IMG/VR virus record: IMGVR_UViG_3300017714_000112
Location: 1-28,514 of that record
DNA length: 28,514 nt
Reading direction: 5' to 3' (one strand)
Origin: a virus
The notes beneath the pieces were generated by a model. That model did not search any database and had not been told where the DNA came from. It saw nothing but the letters and a program-made list of their open reading frames with translations. The position numbers were made by a program, and so were the translations under genes. The first letter of the stretch is position 1, and every line of letters starts with the position of its first letter. Below are positions 1-8,900 of the stretch, in pieces.

Positions 1-537
1 AAATTCTGGGAAGATAGATATAGTCAAGGAGGTAGTAGCGGTATAGGATCATATGGTAACTCAGCCGTATATAAGGCCGATGTAATAAACTCTCTGATTA
101 AAAAATATAACATAACCACCATCAATGATTTAGGACATGGTGATGGTAATAATATAGAACTAATAGATGTTCCGGAATACTTTGGATATGACGTTAGTAA
201 ATCTGCTCGTGATAGATGTATACATAAGTTTAAAGATAATGGGGCATATACGTTCTATTCAAGGGAGACACAATTTAAGAAGAAGGATATGGCTATTAGT
301 CTGGATGTACTCTACCACCTTACTGAAGAGAAGGTATACAAGAAGTATTTAGATAAGTTATTTAAGATAGGTAAGATGGTTTTAATATATGCTATGGATG
401 AAGATAGTACCGGCAATGATCATGTAGTAAGCAGAAGGTTTACCCCTTACATAGAAAAAACTTATAAAGATTTTAAATTGATAGAAGTTGTCAATGGGTT
501 TACTGTAGACGTAAAGTTTTATCTCTACAATTCTTGA
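1..537 (+). CDS. class I SAM-dependent methyltransferase (5' truncated)
   Basis: The reading frame is open from the first base of the window to a TGA at 535-537, so the N-terminus lies outside. The visible start, with FWEDRYSQGG, is typical of small methyltransferases found with glycan or capsule genes. Motif I (SAM-binding loop) is DLGHGDGN at visible residues 43-50. It is followed by the acidic strand-2 motif GYDVS at 62-66 and a motif IV-like strand, AISLDVLYHL. No DPPY/NPPY motif typical of DNA N-methyltransferases is visible. The acceptor is therefore more likely a small molecule, sugar or protein than DNA. Function is inferred from fold motifs only. The gene lies 52 bases upstream of the terminase on the same strand. 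It may cooperate with the glycosyltransferases at 15507-19057, but nothing here proves that. Methyltransferase fold is fairly certain, substrate unknown. Confidence 0.8.
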   Translation, partial: KFWEDRYSQGGSSGIGSYGNSAVYKADVINSLIKKYNITTINDLGHGDGNNIELIDVPEYFGYDVSKSARDRCIHKFKDNGAYTFYSRETQFKKKDMAISLDVLYHLTEEKVYKKYLDKLFKIGKMVLIYAMDEDSTGNDHVVSRRFTPYIEKTYKDFKLIEVVNGFTVDVKFYLYNS

Positions 538-589
538 TTTAGTCTCAGAATAACAAACCCGGCCTTTACCGACCTAACAAAACACATAT

Positions 590-1834
590 ATGGACATTAC
601 TTTATTTACACCGTATAAAAAACAAAAAGAGTTTATAGATAAGTTTGCATCTACTAAAGAGTTATTTGGGGTAGTAGCAGCACCTAGGGGATCGGGTAAG
701 ACATTATTAGGAATAAATTTATTATTATATTGGCTATTGCAGAAACCTTCACAAAAAGGAGGATGGATTAGTCCTGTTTACTCTCAAGCTAAATCGGTTA
801 TGGATCAAATAGTGACTACGGCTGAAAACTTAGTATCGGCTTCCAATCGTATGGAAGGTACCATAACGTTTATAAACGGTTCTACTATAAAGTTCTTATC
901 TTCAGATTCTCCGGATAACATTAGAGGATTTAGGTTCACACATCTTATCTTAGATGAGACTGCCTTTATTAAAGAGACGGCTTTAGGTACGGCTATACTT
1001 CCTACATTGAACCCGTCCGGTAAAAAATGTTTAATGATATCAACACCCAAGGGTAAGAACCATTTTTACAATTGGTACAACAAAGAAGGTGTGGTTGCTT
1101 TTAAGTTTCCTCTAACCGAATGTCCTTATGTATCGAATATCTTGGTTAGTGAGGCTAAAAAATCCCTACCACCCGACATTTTTAAACAAGAGTTTGAAGC
1201 AGAATTTGTAGATTCTAACAATGATGTGTTTATAGGTATAGACAAAGTCTCTACGATTACTAATTTCCAGGTCCGTCGCCAAGACGCTTTCATTGGAATA
1301 GATACCGGTCTAACAGATGATTTTTCTGTATTGTCTATATTATCACCAGTCGGTACCGTTCTTAATGTAGAGACGCTAAATAACCTGTCGTTACAGGAGA
1401 TTGCCTCTAAGTATACCTCTATAATGAAACAATACAACATCATCGGAGGTCTTATAGAGTGTAACGGTATAGGAAAGGCAATGGCCGATCTGATTCGTCC
1501 GCACTTCCGACGTATAAAAGAATTTTATATGACCCAAGACCGTAAGACTGACCTAGTTCGTAAACTAATATCTGATATAGAATCAATGAATGTCGAGTTA
1601 CCAACTCGTGATTTACTACCGGCTCTTCATCGTGAATTTGGTTCTTATACATACAAATTAAGTCCTAACGGTAAATTAACGTTTAGTCACGCTACCGGAT
1701 ACAAGGATGATCACATAGATTCGTTGATGTTAGCCAATTATTCGCGGGTCGCCTTCATGGATCGTAAGCCGATTAAGATAAAAACCCTCCAATCTAAAGT
1801 AGGCAAACAAAGATTTACATTACCCACCCGTTAA
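590..1834 (+). CDS. terL: terminase large subunit (packaging ATPase/nuclease)
   Basis: This is the motor that pumps phage DNA into the prohead and cuts the concatemer. The N-terminal ATPase has Walker A APRGSGKT at residues 31-38, Walker B LILDETAF at 119-126 with the catalytic Glu, and the coupling motif STPKG at 151-155. The C-terminal RNase H-like nuclease shows FIGIDTG (Asp238), LIECNG (Glu290) and DDHIDSL (373-379), which supply the three acidic metal ligands. The length of 414 residues is normal. The start is the ATG at 590, preceded by an A-rich stretch without a Shine-Dalgarno sequence. No small terminase subunit is recognised in the window; it may lie upstream. Identification is very secure. 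Confidence 0.97.
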   Translation: MDITLFTPYKKQKEFIDKFASTKELFGVVAAPRGSGKTLLGINLLLYWLLQKPSQKGGWISPVYSQAKSVMDQIVTTAENLVSASNRMEGTITFINGSTIKFLSSDSPDNIRGFRFTHLILDETAFIKETALGTAILPTLNPSGKKCLMISTPKGKNHFYNWYNKEGVVAFKFPLTECPYVSNILVSEAKKSLPPDIFKQEFEAEFVDSNNDVFIGIDKVSTITNFQVRRQDAFIGIDTGLTDDFSVLSILSPVGTVLNVETLNNLSLQEIASKYTSIMKQYNIIGGLIECNGIGKAMADLIRPHFRRIKEFYMTQDRKTDLVRKLISDIESMNVELPTRDLLPALHREFGSYTYKLSPNGKLTFSHATGYKDDHIDSLMLANYSRVAFMDRKPIKIKTLQSKVGKQRFTLPTR

Positions 1835-1858
1835 AAACTTATTTAAATATTTATTTTT

Positions 1859-2608
1859 ATGTCAAATACTTCTTTCGATATCACATTACCCGATTATTTA
1901 ACCATAGATCAGTACGTAAAACTGAACGGTTATAAGGGTGATAGTAATTTTGGTAGGCTAGTACACACTGTATCTGCTATAACAGGTAAGGAAAAGAGTG
2001 ATGTCCGTAAATGGTCTCTCTCATCTTTAACAGATCTAGCTAACCACTTTAGTGAGATTGTAGATCACAAGCAGGAGTTCCACTCTATCATTGAATGGAA
2101 CGGTGTATTGTACGGTTATTCACCAGTAAAAGCCTCTACCTTAGGAGAGTATATTGACTTAGAAAACTTAGTACAGGATTTTGAAGCTAATGCTCACAAA
2201 GTAGCAGCGATATTTTATCGTCCTATCAAGTCACATAGATTTAAATCTTTAGAGTTTCATATCAAACAAAAAATAAAAATGTTAAAGAATAAAGTAGAGA
2301 ATGTTTTTGATTGGTATAAGACAGAAGAGTATGACTCAGATAAACGTAAGCAAGTAGAAGAAACATTTAAAGACTTTCCAGCACATATATTTTTAGGAGC
2401 TCTTAGTTTTTTTTTGTCGACCGTAAATCTCTACTCGACAAATATTCTTTTTTTGGAGAAGAAAATAACAAAGACAATACACAAGGAGATGATGAAGGAT
2501 CAGATGGATCTTCTTTCTCTAACCACTGGGGCTGGTGGGGGACTCTTTACAACCTCTCTAAGTCCGGTATATTACAAATTACAGGAGACAAATCCATTAC
2601 TGACGTAA
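1859..2608 (+). CDS. tail assembly chaperone, short (0-frame) form
   Basis: This 249-residue frame opens with FDITLPDYLTIDQY, followed by a middle part containing GEYIDLENL and AAIFYRPI. These are features I associate with a widespread phage tail assembly chaperone family that precedes tail genes. A helical segment around residues 177-200 (PAHIFLGALSFF onward) leads to two T-rich slippery sites. After the second site the 0-frame tail looks unlike a conserved protein and stops at 2606-2608. In lambda-like phages the equivalent short protein (gpG) is made in excess over the frameshifted form (gpGT), and both chaperone tape measure and tail tube polymerisation. The gene lies about 10 kb from the tape measure here, which is unusual. 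Family call is moderately confident. Confidence 0.72.
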   Translation: MSNTSFDITLPDYLTIDQYVKLNGYKGDSNFGRLVHTVSAITGKEKSDVRKWSLSSLTDLANHFSEIVDHKQEFHSIIEWNGVLYGYSPVKASTLGEYIDLENLVQDFEANAHKVAAIFYRPIKSHRFKSLEFHIKQKIKMLKNKVENVFDWYKTEEYDSDKRKQVEETFKDFPAHIFLGALSFFLSTVNLYSTNILFLEKKITKTIHKEMMKDQMDLLSLTTGAGGGLFTTSLSPVYYKLQETNPLLT

Positions 2609-2709
2609 ACTTTCTAACTGCTATGAACTATTTAGAGATAGATAAAGATTACAATGCTGAAGTACAAAGATTAGAGAAACAGGCAATACAAACTATGAAA
2701 CGATCATGA
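1859..2709 (+). CDS. tail assembly chaperone, long form by -1 frameshift
   Basis: The -1 frame is open from 2407 to a TGA at 2707-2709 and reads as a convincing protein. It runs through an acidic linker (GEENNKDNTQ), then WGWWGTLYNLSKSG, and ends in a charged helix (EKQAIQTMKRS). A slip at the T-run 2448-2454 would join residues 1-199 of the 0 frame to 84 further residues, giving about 283 residues. The TGA overlaps the ATG of the next gene (ATGA at 2706-2709), the coupling expected if the -1 frame is the one translated into the next gene. There is no plausible independent start for the -1 segment near its beginning. The arrangement parallels lambda G/GT. A homopolymer assembly error that split one gene is the main alternative. 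Confidence 0.72.
2410..2455 (+). promoter_or_regulatory. candidate -1 ribosomal frameshift region (two slippery sites)
   Basis: Two T-runs, of nine (2407-2415) and seven (2448-2454) bases, each give the heptamer T TTT TTG in the 0 frame (2410-2416 and 2449-2455). After a -1 slip both the P-site and A-site tRNAs re-pair with TTT codons. A stop (TAG, 2404-2406) closes the -1 frame just upstream of the first run, so any shift must occur at or after 2407. The second run is favoured because the 0-frame peptide between the runs continues a plausible helix. I did not identify a clear downstream pseudoknot. Confidence 0.6.
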
Positions 2710-4538
2710 GTTACCCAAAAAATAATTTAACATATAGAGATATTATAGAACAGTTTCAGGCTGCTACTAATGCCTCTATTGCAGTTGCTACATTTGATAC
2801 CGGTACTATAGATTTTTTAGACGCTAATGCCGTAAATAAAAATTATCCTTATGTTTATCTTAGACCTATATCATCACCAGGTGTAGTAGATAAAGTAAGA
2901 AGTCTAACATTTGAATTATACTCTATGGATGTTCCGTCTTTATCGGATCAATCACCAGTTAGAGTTTTATCAGAAACAGAACAAAGAATATATGACACAA
3001 TTGCTTGGTTTAATTTTGGACCAGCAGAACGTCAACAAGTATACGAAATATCAATGACCGACTTAAGTCCGGTTAATGAAGCATTTCAAGATAGAGTGTT
3101 TGGATGGGTTGCAACTATTGAAGTTGCTACACCTTTCAATTGGAACTATTGTGACTATCCACAAGTATGGCCTACGGCAACAGCAACACCGCCTCCGACA
3201 GCCACACCAACGTCGACTCCAACTAGTACTCCAACCTCTACACCTACAAGTACTCCAACGGGTACACCAACATCAACTCCGGTTCAGCCAACAGCTACTC
3301 CGACAAGTACACCAGGAGGTAGTCCAACACCTACACCTACTACTAGTCCTACGCCAACGGCTACACCACTACCTACAGTTCCTCCAACTCCGACTCCGTC
3401 ACCAACGGCAGCTCCGGTCTACTTTGAATTTAAAATAGATCATAACAATCAATCAGGGTCGTTGTCAGGAAGTTGTGACTTATCTCAATCACTAAACTTC
3501 GAAAGTGTTTATGTTGATTGGAGAGATACAGATCCTGTATGGCCAGATAGAATAGTAGGTAAATCAGTTTACTCTAATGAAGGCTTAACAAACATATATA
3601 CAGGTTCAGCTATATCAGATGGATCTGCTTATAGATTAGCTTATGGTAGTGAATCAGTAGCAGCTACTCCTTCTTATGCAGCAATAGATATTGAATGGAT
3701 GCAATTTACAGCTAGTAACATTGTTAATACTTTAGTACCTTGTGCATTCCCAATAATAGAAACTAGGACATCTATACCACAAACAGTTAGTAGTTCATTA
3801 ATTAGTGCTCAGGTAGATGACTTTGCAGGTAGAAACTTTGATCAATATGGATTCCAATGGAGTACTGGATCTAATGCAACTGCAATGATGGAAGGTAATT
3901 CATATACTTCTAGTCAAATAGGATTAAATCCTTGGGAGTATAGTTTAGAAACTGGTATAAATAGTACATTATATGTAAGAGGATTTGTTAGAGATGATCA
4001 ATCAGGAGCTTACTATTATGGAGATATAGAATCAGCTAGTTCTAAACCAGCTTATCCTTGGCCAGTAAGGTTCTACGATAGTGCTTTAGAAGCAGAAAAA
4101 GCTACATTAAATGAAGCTATTCAAAATAGAACAGATCAAATGAATAGTCAATGTGGAGGTGGTTCTGGAGGAGCTACTACAATATATATTGCTAGTGAAT
4201 ATCCAACCGGTAGTGCAGCAGACTTTAATCCTCCTTACGGATGTACTATATCAGGTAGTGCAATAACTATAAATGACTTTATAGGAGCATCAGTATGGGA
4301 TAATAAAGAATTAACTACACCAGAAAGTTTACAACCAAACAATACAGTAGAAAGATATTATTCTTACTTCGGTAACATACATGGAGTAGATGAAAGAAAT
4401 GACTTTATAGTAATGTATGGAAATAAAGCAATACCAGGAACACCGGATTACGATCCTACTAATCCTAATGCAATTAAGAGAGTAGAAATAATGTCTGGTT
4501 CATTAACTTGTGCATCACCTAATACTTGTAACCCATAA
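2706..4538 (+). CDS. tail terminator/completion-like protein with Thr/Pro linker and surface module
   Basis: This 610-residue protein has three parts. Residues 1 to about 155 (YRDIIEQF, YVYLRPIS, LTFELYSMDVPS) resemble the small tail-terminator proteins that cap the tail tube in Bacteroidota phages; such proteins normally end there. Residues 156-237 are a Thr/Pro/Ser-rich linker. Residues 238-610 are a Ser/Thr/Gly-rich, beta-predicted region with scattered cysteines and a glycine-rich hinge (CGGGSGG). It includes a VYSNEGLTNIYTG segment resembling the repeat modules of the 1874-residue protein downstream. The start ATG overlaps the TGA of the frameshifted chaperone. The fusion suggests a neck protein carrying an exposed decoration or host-binding arm. 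Domain roles are inferred from sequence style and gene position. Confidence 0.65.
   Translation: MSYPKNNLTYRDIIEQFQAATNASIAVATFDTGTIDFLDANAVNKNYPYVYLRPISSPGVVDKVRSLTFELYSMDVPSLSDQSPVRVLSETEQRIYDTIAWFNFGPAERQQVYEISMTDLSPVNEAFQDRVFGWVATIEVATPFNWNYCDYPQVWPTATATPPPTATPTSTPTSTPTSTPTSTPTGTPTSTPVQPTATPTSTPGGSPTPTPTTSPTPTATPLPTVPPTPTPSPTAAPVYFEFKIDHNNQSGSLSGSCDLSQSLNFESVYVDWRDTDPVWPDRIVGKSVYSNEGLTNIYTGSAISDGSAYRLAYGSESVAATPSYAAIDIEWMQFTASNIVNTLVPCAFPIIETRTSIPQTVSSSLISAQVDDFAGRNFDQYGFQWSTGSNATAMMEGNSYTSSQIGLNPWEYSLETGINSTLYVRGFVRDDQSGAYYYGDIESASSKPAYPWPVRFYDSALEAEKATLNEAIQNRTDQMNSQCGGGSGGATTIYIASEYPTGSAADFNPPYGCTISGSAITINDFIGASVWDNKELTTPESLQPNNTVERYYSYFGNIHGVDERNDFIVMYGNKAIPGTPDYDPTNPNAIKRVEIMSGSLTCASPNTCNP
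3171..3416 (+). repeat. Thr/Pro-rich mucin-like linker 1
   Basis: About 82 codons encode almost only Thr, Pro, Ser and Ala in TPTST-type repeats (residues 156-237 of the host protein). Synonymous Thr, Ser and Pro codons are freely mixed, so the protein repeat is much more regular than the DNA repeat. Confidence 0.9.
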
Positions 4539-4879
4539 TGACAGAGAAAGAAGCATTATTACAGTCTTTAAAGGCATTCGGTAAAGAGTTTGAGAATAAT
4601 CTTAAACGTTTAGTACCAGTTAGGGATAAAGGTCCTCAGCCTCCTAAATATGGTGCTCTTAAAGATAGTATAAAGACGTTTGCAGATATAAGCGGAGAGA
4701 CGGTTAAATCCGGCGTAGATATGCTGTACTATGGTCAATACGTTAACAGCGGTACATATAAAATGGCTGCTCAACCATTTATTAATGATGCTTGGGAAGA
4801 AACAAGATTTAATGCTAAGACAGATAAAGCTTTAGAAAAATATTTAGATAGTCAATTCGAAAAAGTATTTAGAAAATAA
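4538..4879 (+). CDS. HK97 gp10-like tail completion / head-tail joining protein
   Basis: This 113-residue protein is small, basic and mostly helical at its ends. The core reads LVPVRDKG...GALKDSIKTF, then VDMLYYGQYVNSGT, then AAQPFINDAWEE. This is the pattern of the HK97 gp10 family (LVPVxTGxLRxSI, then a Y..Y...G motif, then P...pA). Those proteins sit at the head-tail or tail-terminator junction and complete the neck. Its ATG overlaps the previous stop (TAATG), so translation is probably coupled to the tail-terminator-like gene. Its position beside that gene supports a neck role. I see no unusual features. Confidence 0.72.
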   Translation: MTEKEALLQSLKAFGKEFENNLKRLVPVRDKGPQPPKYGALKDSIKTFADISGETVKSGVDMLYYGQYVNSGTYKMAAQPFINDAWEETRFNAKTDKALEKYLDSQFEKVFRK

Positions 4880-5985
4880 TGATAACAGTAAACGCACAAC
4901 CACCGTATCCTAATGCAACATATACTCATTTGTTGTATACGATTACATCTACAGAATCTGGTCAACCTCAGTATCAGTATGTTATGGACGTTAAGCAAGG
5001 AGGAGCTTTACTAACTAGAATAAGACAGTATCCTAATCCTCAAGGAGCAGGAGTATTTGATCCTTCAAGAATACTTAATGACTATATTGACTACGATCAA
5101 AATTGGAAAACATCTACTAATATATTACCAGTAGCTTCAGTACAAACATTTGATATTTTATTTGGTGAAGAGTATGGTACATCAGTATCTTCTTCTGTTA
5201 CTTTATACGATGGTAATGGTAGTCCAGGTAATCCAAATGTATCAACGTCACCAGCACAAGTATTTGGTGCTGTAGTAGATCCTAATAATGGAACTAGTTT
5301 CAATTGGCAGGCACAAGATGTTTTAAGTAACATGCCTCAAACAGATCTAGATATAACTGAAGATGAATATCAAACTCTATCAATTTATAATGATGGAAGT
5401 TTAACTACCGCTCAAGTAAATTATAATCCAGGACCAGTTTCTACTTATAATTTAGTAAGTGGATTTAATACTATACCGGTAGGTGGAAAAAATATAGGAG
5501 TTACTGGATGGGATACAATTACTGTCTCAGTTGACTCACAAAATTATACTTTCAATAAAGCAGATAATTGTAACTATGAAAGACTAAGATTTGCTTTTAT
5601 AAATAAATTTGGCTTTTGGGATTACTTTGGTTGGAATTTACCACAAAGAAAAACTACAGCAATGTCTAGACAGTCTATAACTAGACCCATGGTTAATTAC
5701 TCTGGTCAATTGTCAGTTTATAATCCTACAAGAAGAGGTAAAGATAATTTTAACATACAATATAACGATGTAATAAATGTATCAACGGATTGGTTAGATC
5801 AACAACAAGCAGAATGGATGAGTGAAATGTTAGAATCTCCTTCTGTATTTGTACAAAGTGGAGATAATTTTCTTCCTGTTGTAATTACAAATGGTTCTTA
5901 TGTTCATAATACTAACAAAAGAAGTCAAAAAACATTCCAATACGATATTACATTCGAATACGCAAACCAACAATTAGGTAGATAA
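4879..5985 (+). CDS. tail-tip / distal tail structural protein
   Basis: The 368-residue product is predicted to be mostly beta. The N-terminal part has YQYVMDVKQGGALLTRIRQYPNP followed by FDPSRILNDYI. The later part contains RLRFAFINKFGFWDYFGW and, near the end, WLDQQQAEWMSEMLESPSVF. I associate this arrangement with structural proteins lying between neck and hub genes in Bacteroidota phages, plausibly distal-tail or baseplate components. No catalytic motif is visible. It overlaps the preceding gene by one base (TAATG) and is followed immediately by the large hub gene, so it belongs to the same operon. The exact role is inferred from position. Confidence 0.6.
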   Translation: MITVNAQPPYPNATYTHLLYTITSTESGQPQYQYVMDVKQGGALLTRIRQYPNPQGAGVFDPSRILNDYIDYDQNWKTSTNILPVASVQTFDILFGEEYGTSVSSSVTLYDGNGSPGNPNVSTSPAQVFGAVVDPNNGTSFNWQAQDVLSNMPQTDLDITEDEYQTLSIYNDGSLTTAQVNYNPGPVSTYNLVSGFNTIPVGGKNIGVTGWDTITVSVDSQNYTFNKADNCNYERLRFAFINKFGFWDYFGWNLPQRKTTAMSRQSITRPMVNYSGQLSVYNPTRRGKDNFNIQYNDVINVSTDWLDQQQAEWMSEMLESPSVFVQSGDNFLPVVITNGSYVHNTNKRSQKTFQYDITFEYANQQLGR

Positions 5986-5986
5986 A

Positions 5987-8900
5987 ATGGCAGATGTAAT
6001 TGTTAGAGTCATACACGATGGAACAACTTATGACTTAGACATTGATAATAATATTCCACTAAGGATTGATATCTCAGCTGTTGAGAATCAAGACATCGGA
6101 TCTTTCTTTGGAGTAGGCTCTCAGCAATTCGATCTACCAGGAACTAAAGAAAACAATACATTTTTTAAACATGCATACAACGTCGGTACTAACGGCGTTC
6201 CTGCATTTTATAATAGTATTACAGGATACATTATTTTAAACGGAGAGACAGTCTTAGACGGACAATTCCAGTTATTAGAGGTTATTGCAGATGATATGGG
6301 CTTTGTAACCTATAAATGTCGTATAACTGACCAAGTAGTAACGTTTAATGATGCATTAGGAAGTAAATTAATAGCATCAGGTAGTTGGGATTACTTAAAC
6401 CATACTTTAGACTATGCTAATATAACAGGATCATGGAATGATGAACTATTATCTGGTTCAGTTTACTATCCTTTAGCTTTTTATGGCTTTGAAGATCCTG
6501 AAAATATACAATTACCTTGGTTTGCTTTTAGAGAATCAGGTTCATCAGCAGGAAATTATTTAGATAATAGTTTAACCCCACTACAAGCACAACAGTTAGT
6601 ACCAGCAGTTAAAGTAAAAGATACTTTAGATGTTATATTTGATCAAGTAGGATTTAGATATACCGGTAGTTTTGTTAGTGGTAGTGACTTTGATGACTTA
6701 TATATTTTACCTAAAGCTCAAGAAGGTTTAGGAATCGTAGGAGAACCAGGGCAGGTAGCTACTTGTGATGCTGGTCAGCTAAACAATCAAACAATTGTTA
6801 CACCAGCTCAAGGAAATACAAACATAGATCTTTTAGAATTAGATCAAGTTACTTCTGATCCTACTAATGCTTTTAATACTACAGATCATTATTATCAAAT
6901 AGCAGGTATTGGTGACCATACTTTTGAAGGTCAAATAACTTTTTTTAATCCTGTTTCGTTTTTCAACTCTACTGTTGAAGTTACTCTAACTTTAATGCAA
7001 GGTAGTAGATCAGGAGGAGTAGTTACGGGTACTAATAGATCTTCTCAAACTAGAACATTAACTGCTGCAGATGGATTTGTTGCTATTTCTTTATCTGTAG
7101 GTGCTCAATTTTATGCTTCATCAACTAATGAGGTATTTCTTAGCGTATCTTATAAATACGTTTCAGGAAACACTCCACCTAATTTAACTTTATTTGGATT
7201 TAGTAGTGATTTTAAATGTACTCAAGCTCCTCAAGCTACTGTAGGTGCTACAGTTAACATGGGAAGACAGTTTGGTGGTAATACTAAGTCGTTAGATATA
7301 TTAAAAGGTTTAGTAAATAAATTTAATTTAGTTCTTAGTCCAGTTAAAGGTCAAGAAAGAATTATTTCTATAGATTCTTTTGATAATTGGATGAGATCAG
7401 GTGCAATTAAAGATTGGACTGAAAAATATAATACAGCTACTCGTATTGCTATAAATCATACAGTAGATGAACAACCAAAAGAAATTATCTTAACTGATAA
7501 AGAAGATAACGATAGATTTTCTAAGGTAGCTAAAGAAACTGATCCATATAGACAATATGGTAGTTTGAGATTAATTGCAGATAATAATGTTTCATTAGGA
7601 AAGAAAACTATAGGTGATTATTTTGCTCCTACTATACCAGGAGGTCCATTTGCAACAGATGCTACAGGAACAGGTACAGGTGGTAATGGATCTTTACAAA
7701 TAGATACATCAACTAACTTTATTTTTCCTCATTTATATAAATTAGAGAGTAGTCAAGTAAAATCTTATGCTTTTAAACCTAGATTAGGTTATAAAGTTAA
7801 TGGTACTCTACCAACTACAGCTAATGGTACTGGAATATATGTAGGACCAGCAGGAGGAGGAGTTTCTAACTTATTTACTGGTAGTTATGCTACTATAGCT
7901 AATATTTCTAACGCTCCAGCATTAAATACCTCAAAAAACTTAAACTATAACACAACTTATGCTCCTTTTAGTAATACAAACAACTTAACTGGTGGTACTA
8001 ATGCTTATGATGACTATTGGGCTACCTATATTGAGAGTTTATACTGGGAAGATAGTGTTAAAGTAACGATGGACTTACAGTTCACTCAAAACGAATATTA
8101 TAATATTAACTTAAACGATAGAGTATTCATTAAGGATACTTTTTATCGTATAAATTTAATTCAAGGATTTAACTTATCAGATGATGATATAGCTACAGTA
8201 GAGTTAATTAAACTTTATCCAGCTTATTTCGAAGGATTAGACTTTACAGGATGTACATTTACAGTTACTGCTACTACAAGTAGTTTAGATTGTGACTTAA
8301 ATACTCCTACACCTACTCCAACATTTGTACCAACACCAGTAGGACCTACACCAACACCATCACCAACTCCTACTGCTACACCGATACAGACATCGACTCC
8401 AACAGCTACAGCAGGTCCAACACCTACTCCAAGTGCTACTCCTGCACCTACAGCAACATTACCAGCTGGAGTTAATGAGTATAGATTTACTTCTGCTCAT
8501 TTAAACTTAGGAGATGCTTGTGTAGACGATACAGATGCTTATATAGCTTATAGTTCATTAGGAGCAATAGAAACAATTACTACTGCTTCATTATTCTATG
8601 AAGATACTGCTTTAACTCAATTATGGGATCAAGGAGGTAATAATTTATACTACGGTATTAACGAAGCACCATTAAGTGGTTCACCATATATTGCAGGATT
8701 GTTAAATACTGGTCAATTTACTAATTTAAGTATTTGTCCTACACCTACGGCTACTCCAAATGCAACACCAACACCTACACCTCTTGTAGCATTCCCAATT
8801 AGTGCATCAGAGAATAGTCTTACTAGTAATCTTTGTACTGCTCCATTAACTCAGTCATTATTTACTAATAAAATAATTCCAAACTGGCCTACTGGTGCTA

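Noticed and set aside
805-1652. Three minus-strand frames opposite the terminase gene.
   Set aside because: They lie wholly within a certain gene, have no recognisable motifs and no coupling to other minus-strand genes.
3076-3438. Long alternative plus-strand frame across the Thr/Pro linker, rich in Gln/Leu/Arg.
   Set aside because: It is a shadow of the low-complexity ACx/CCx repeats read one base off; the main frame is clearly the real one.
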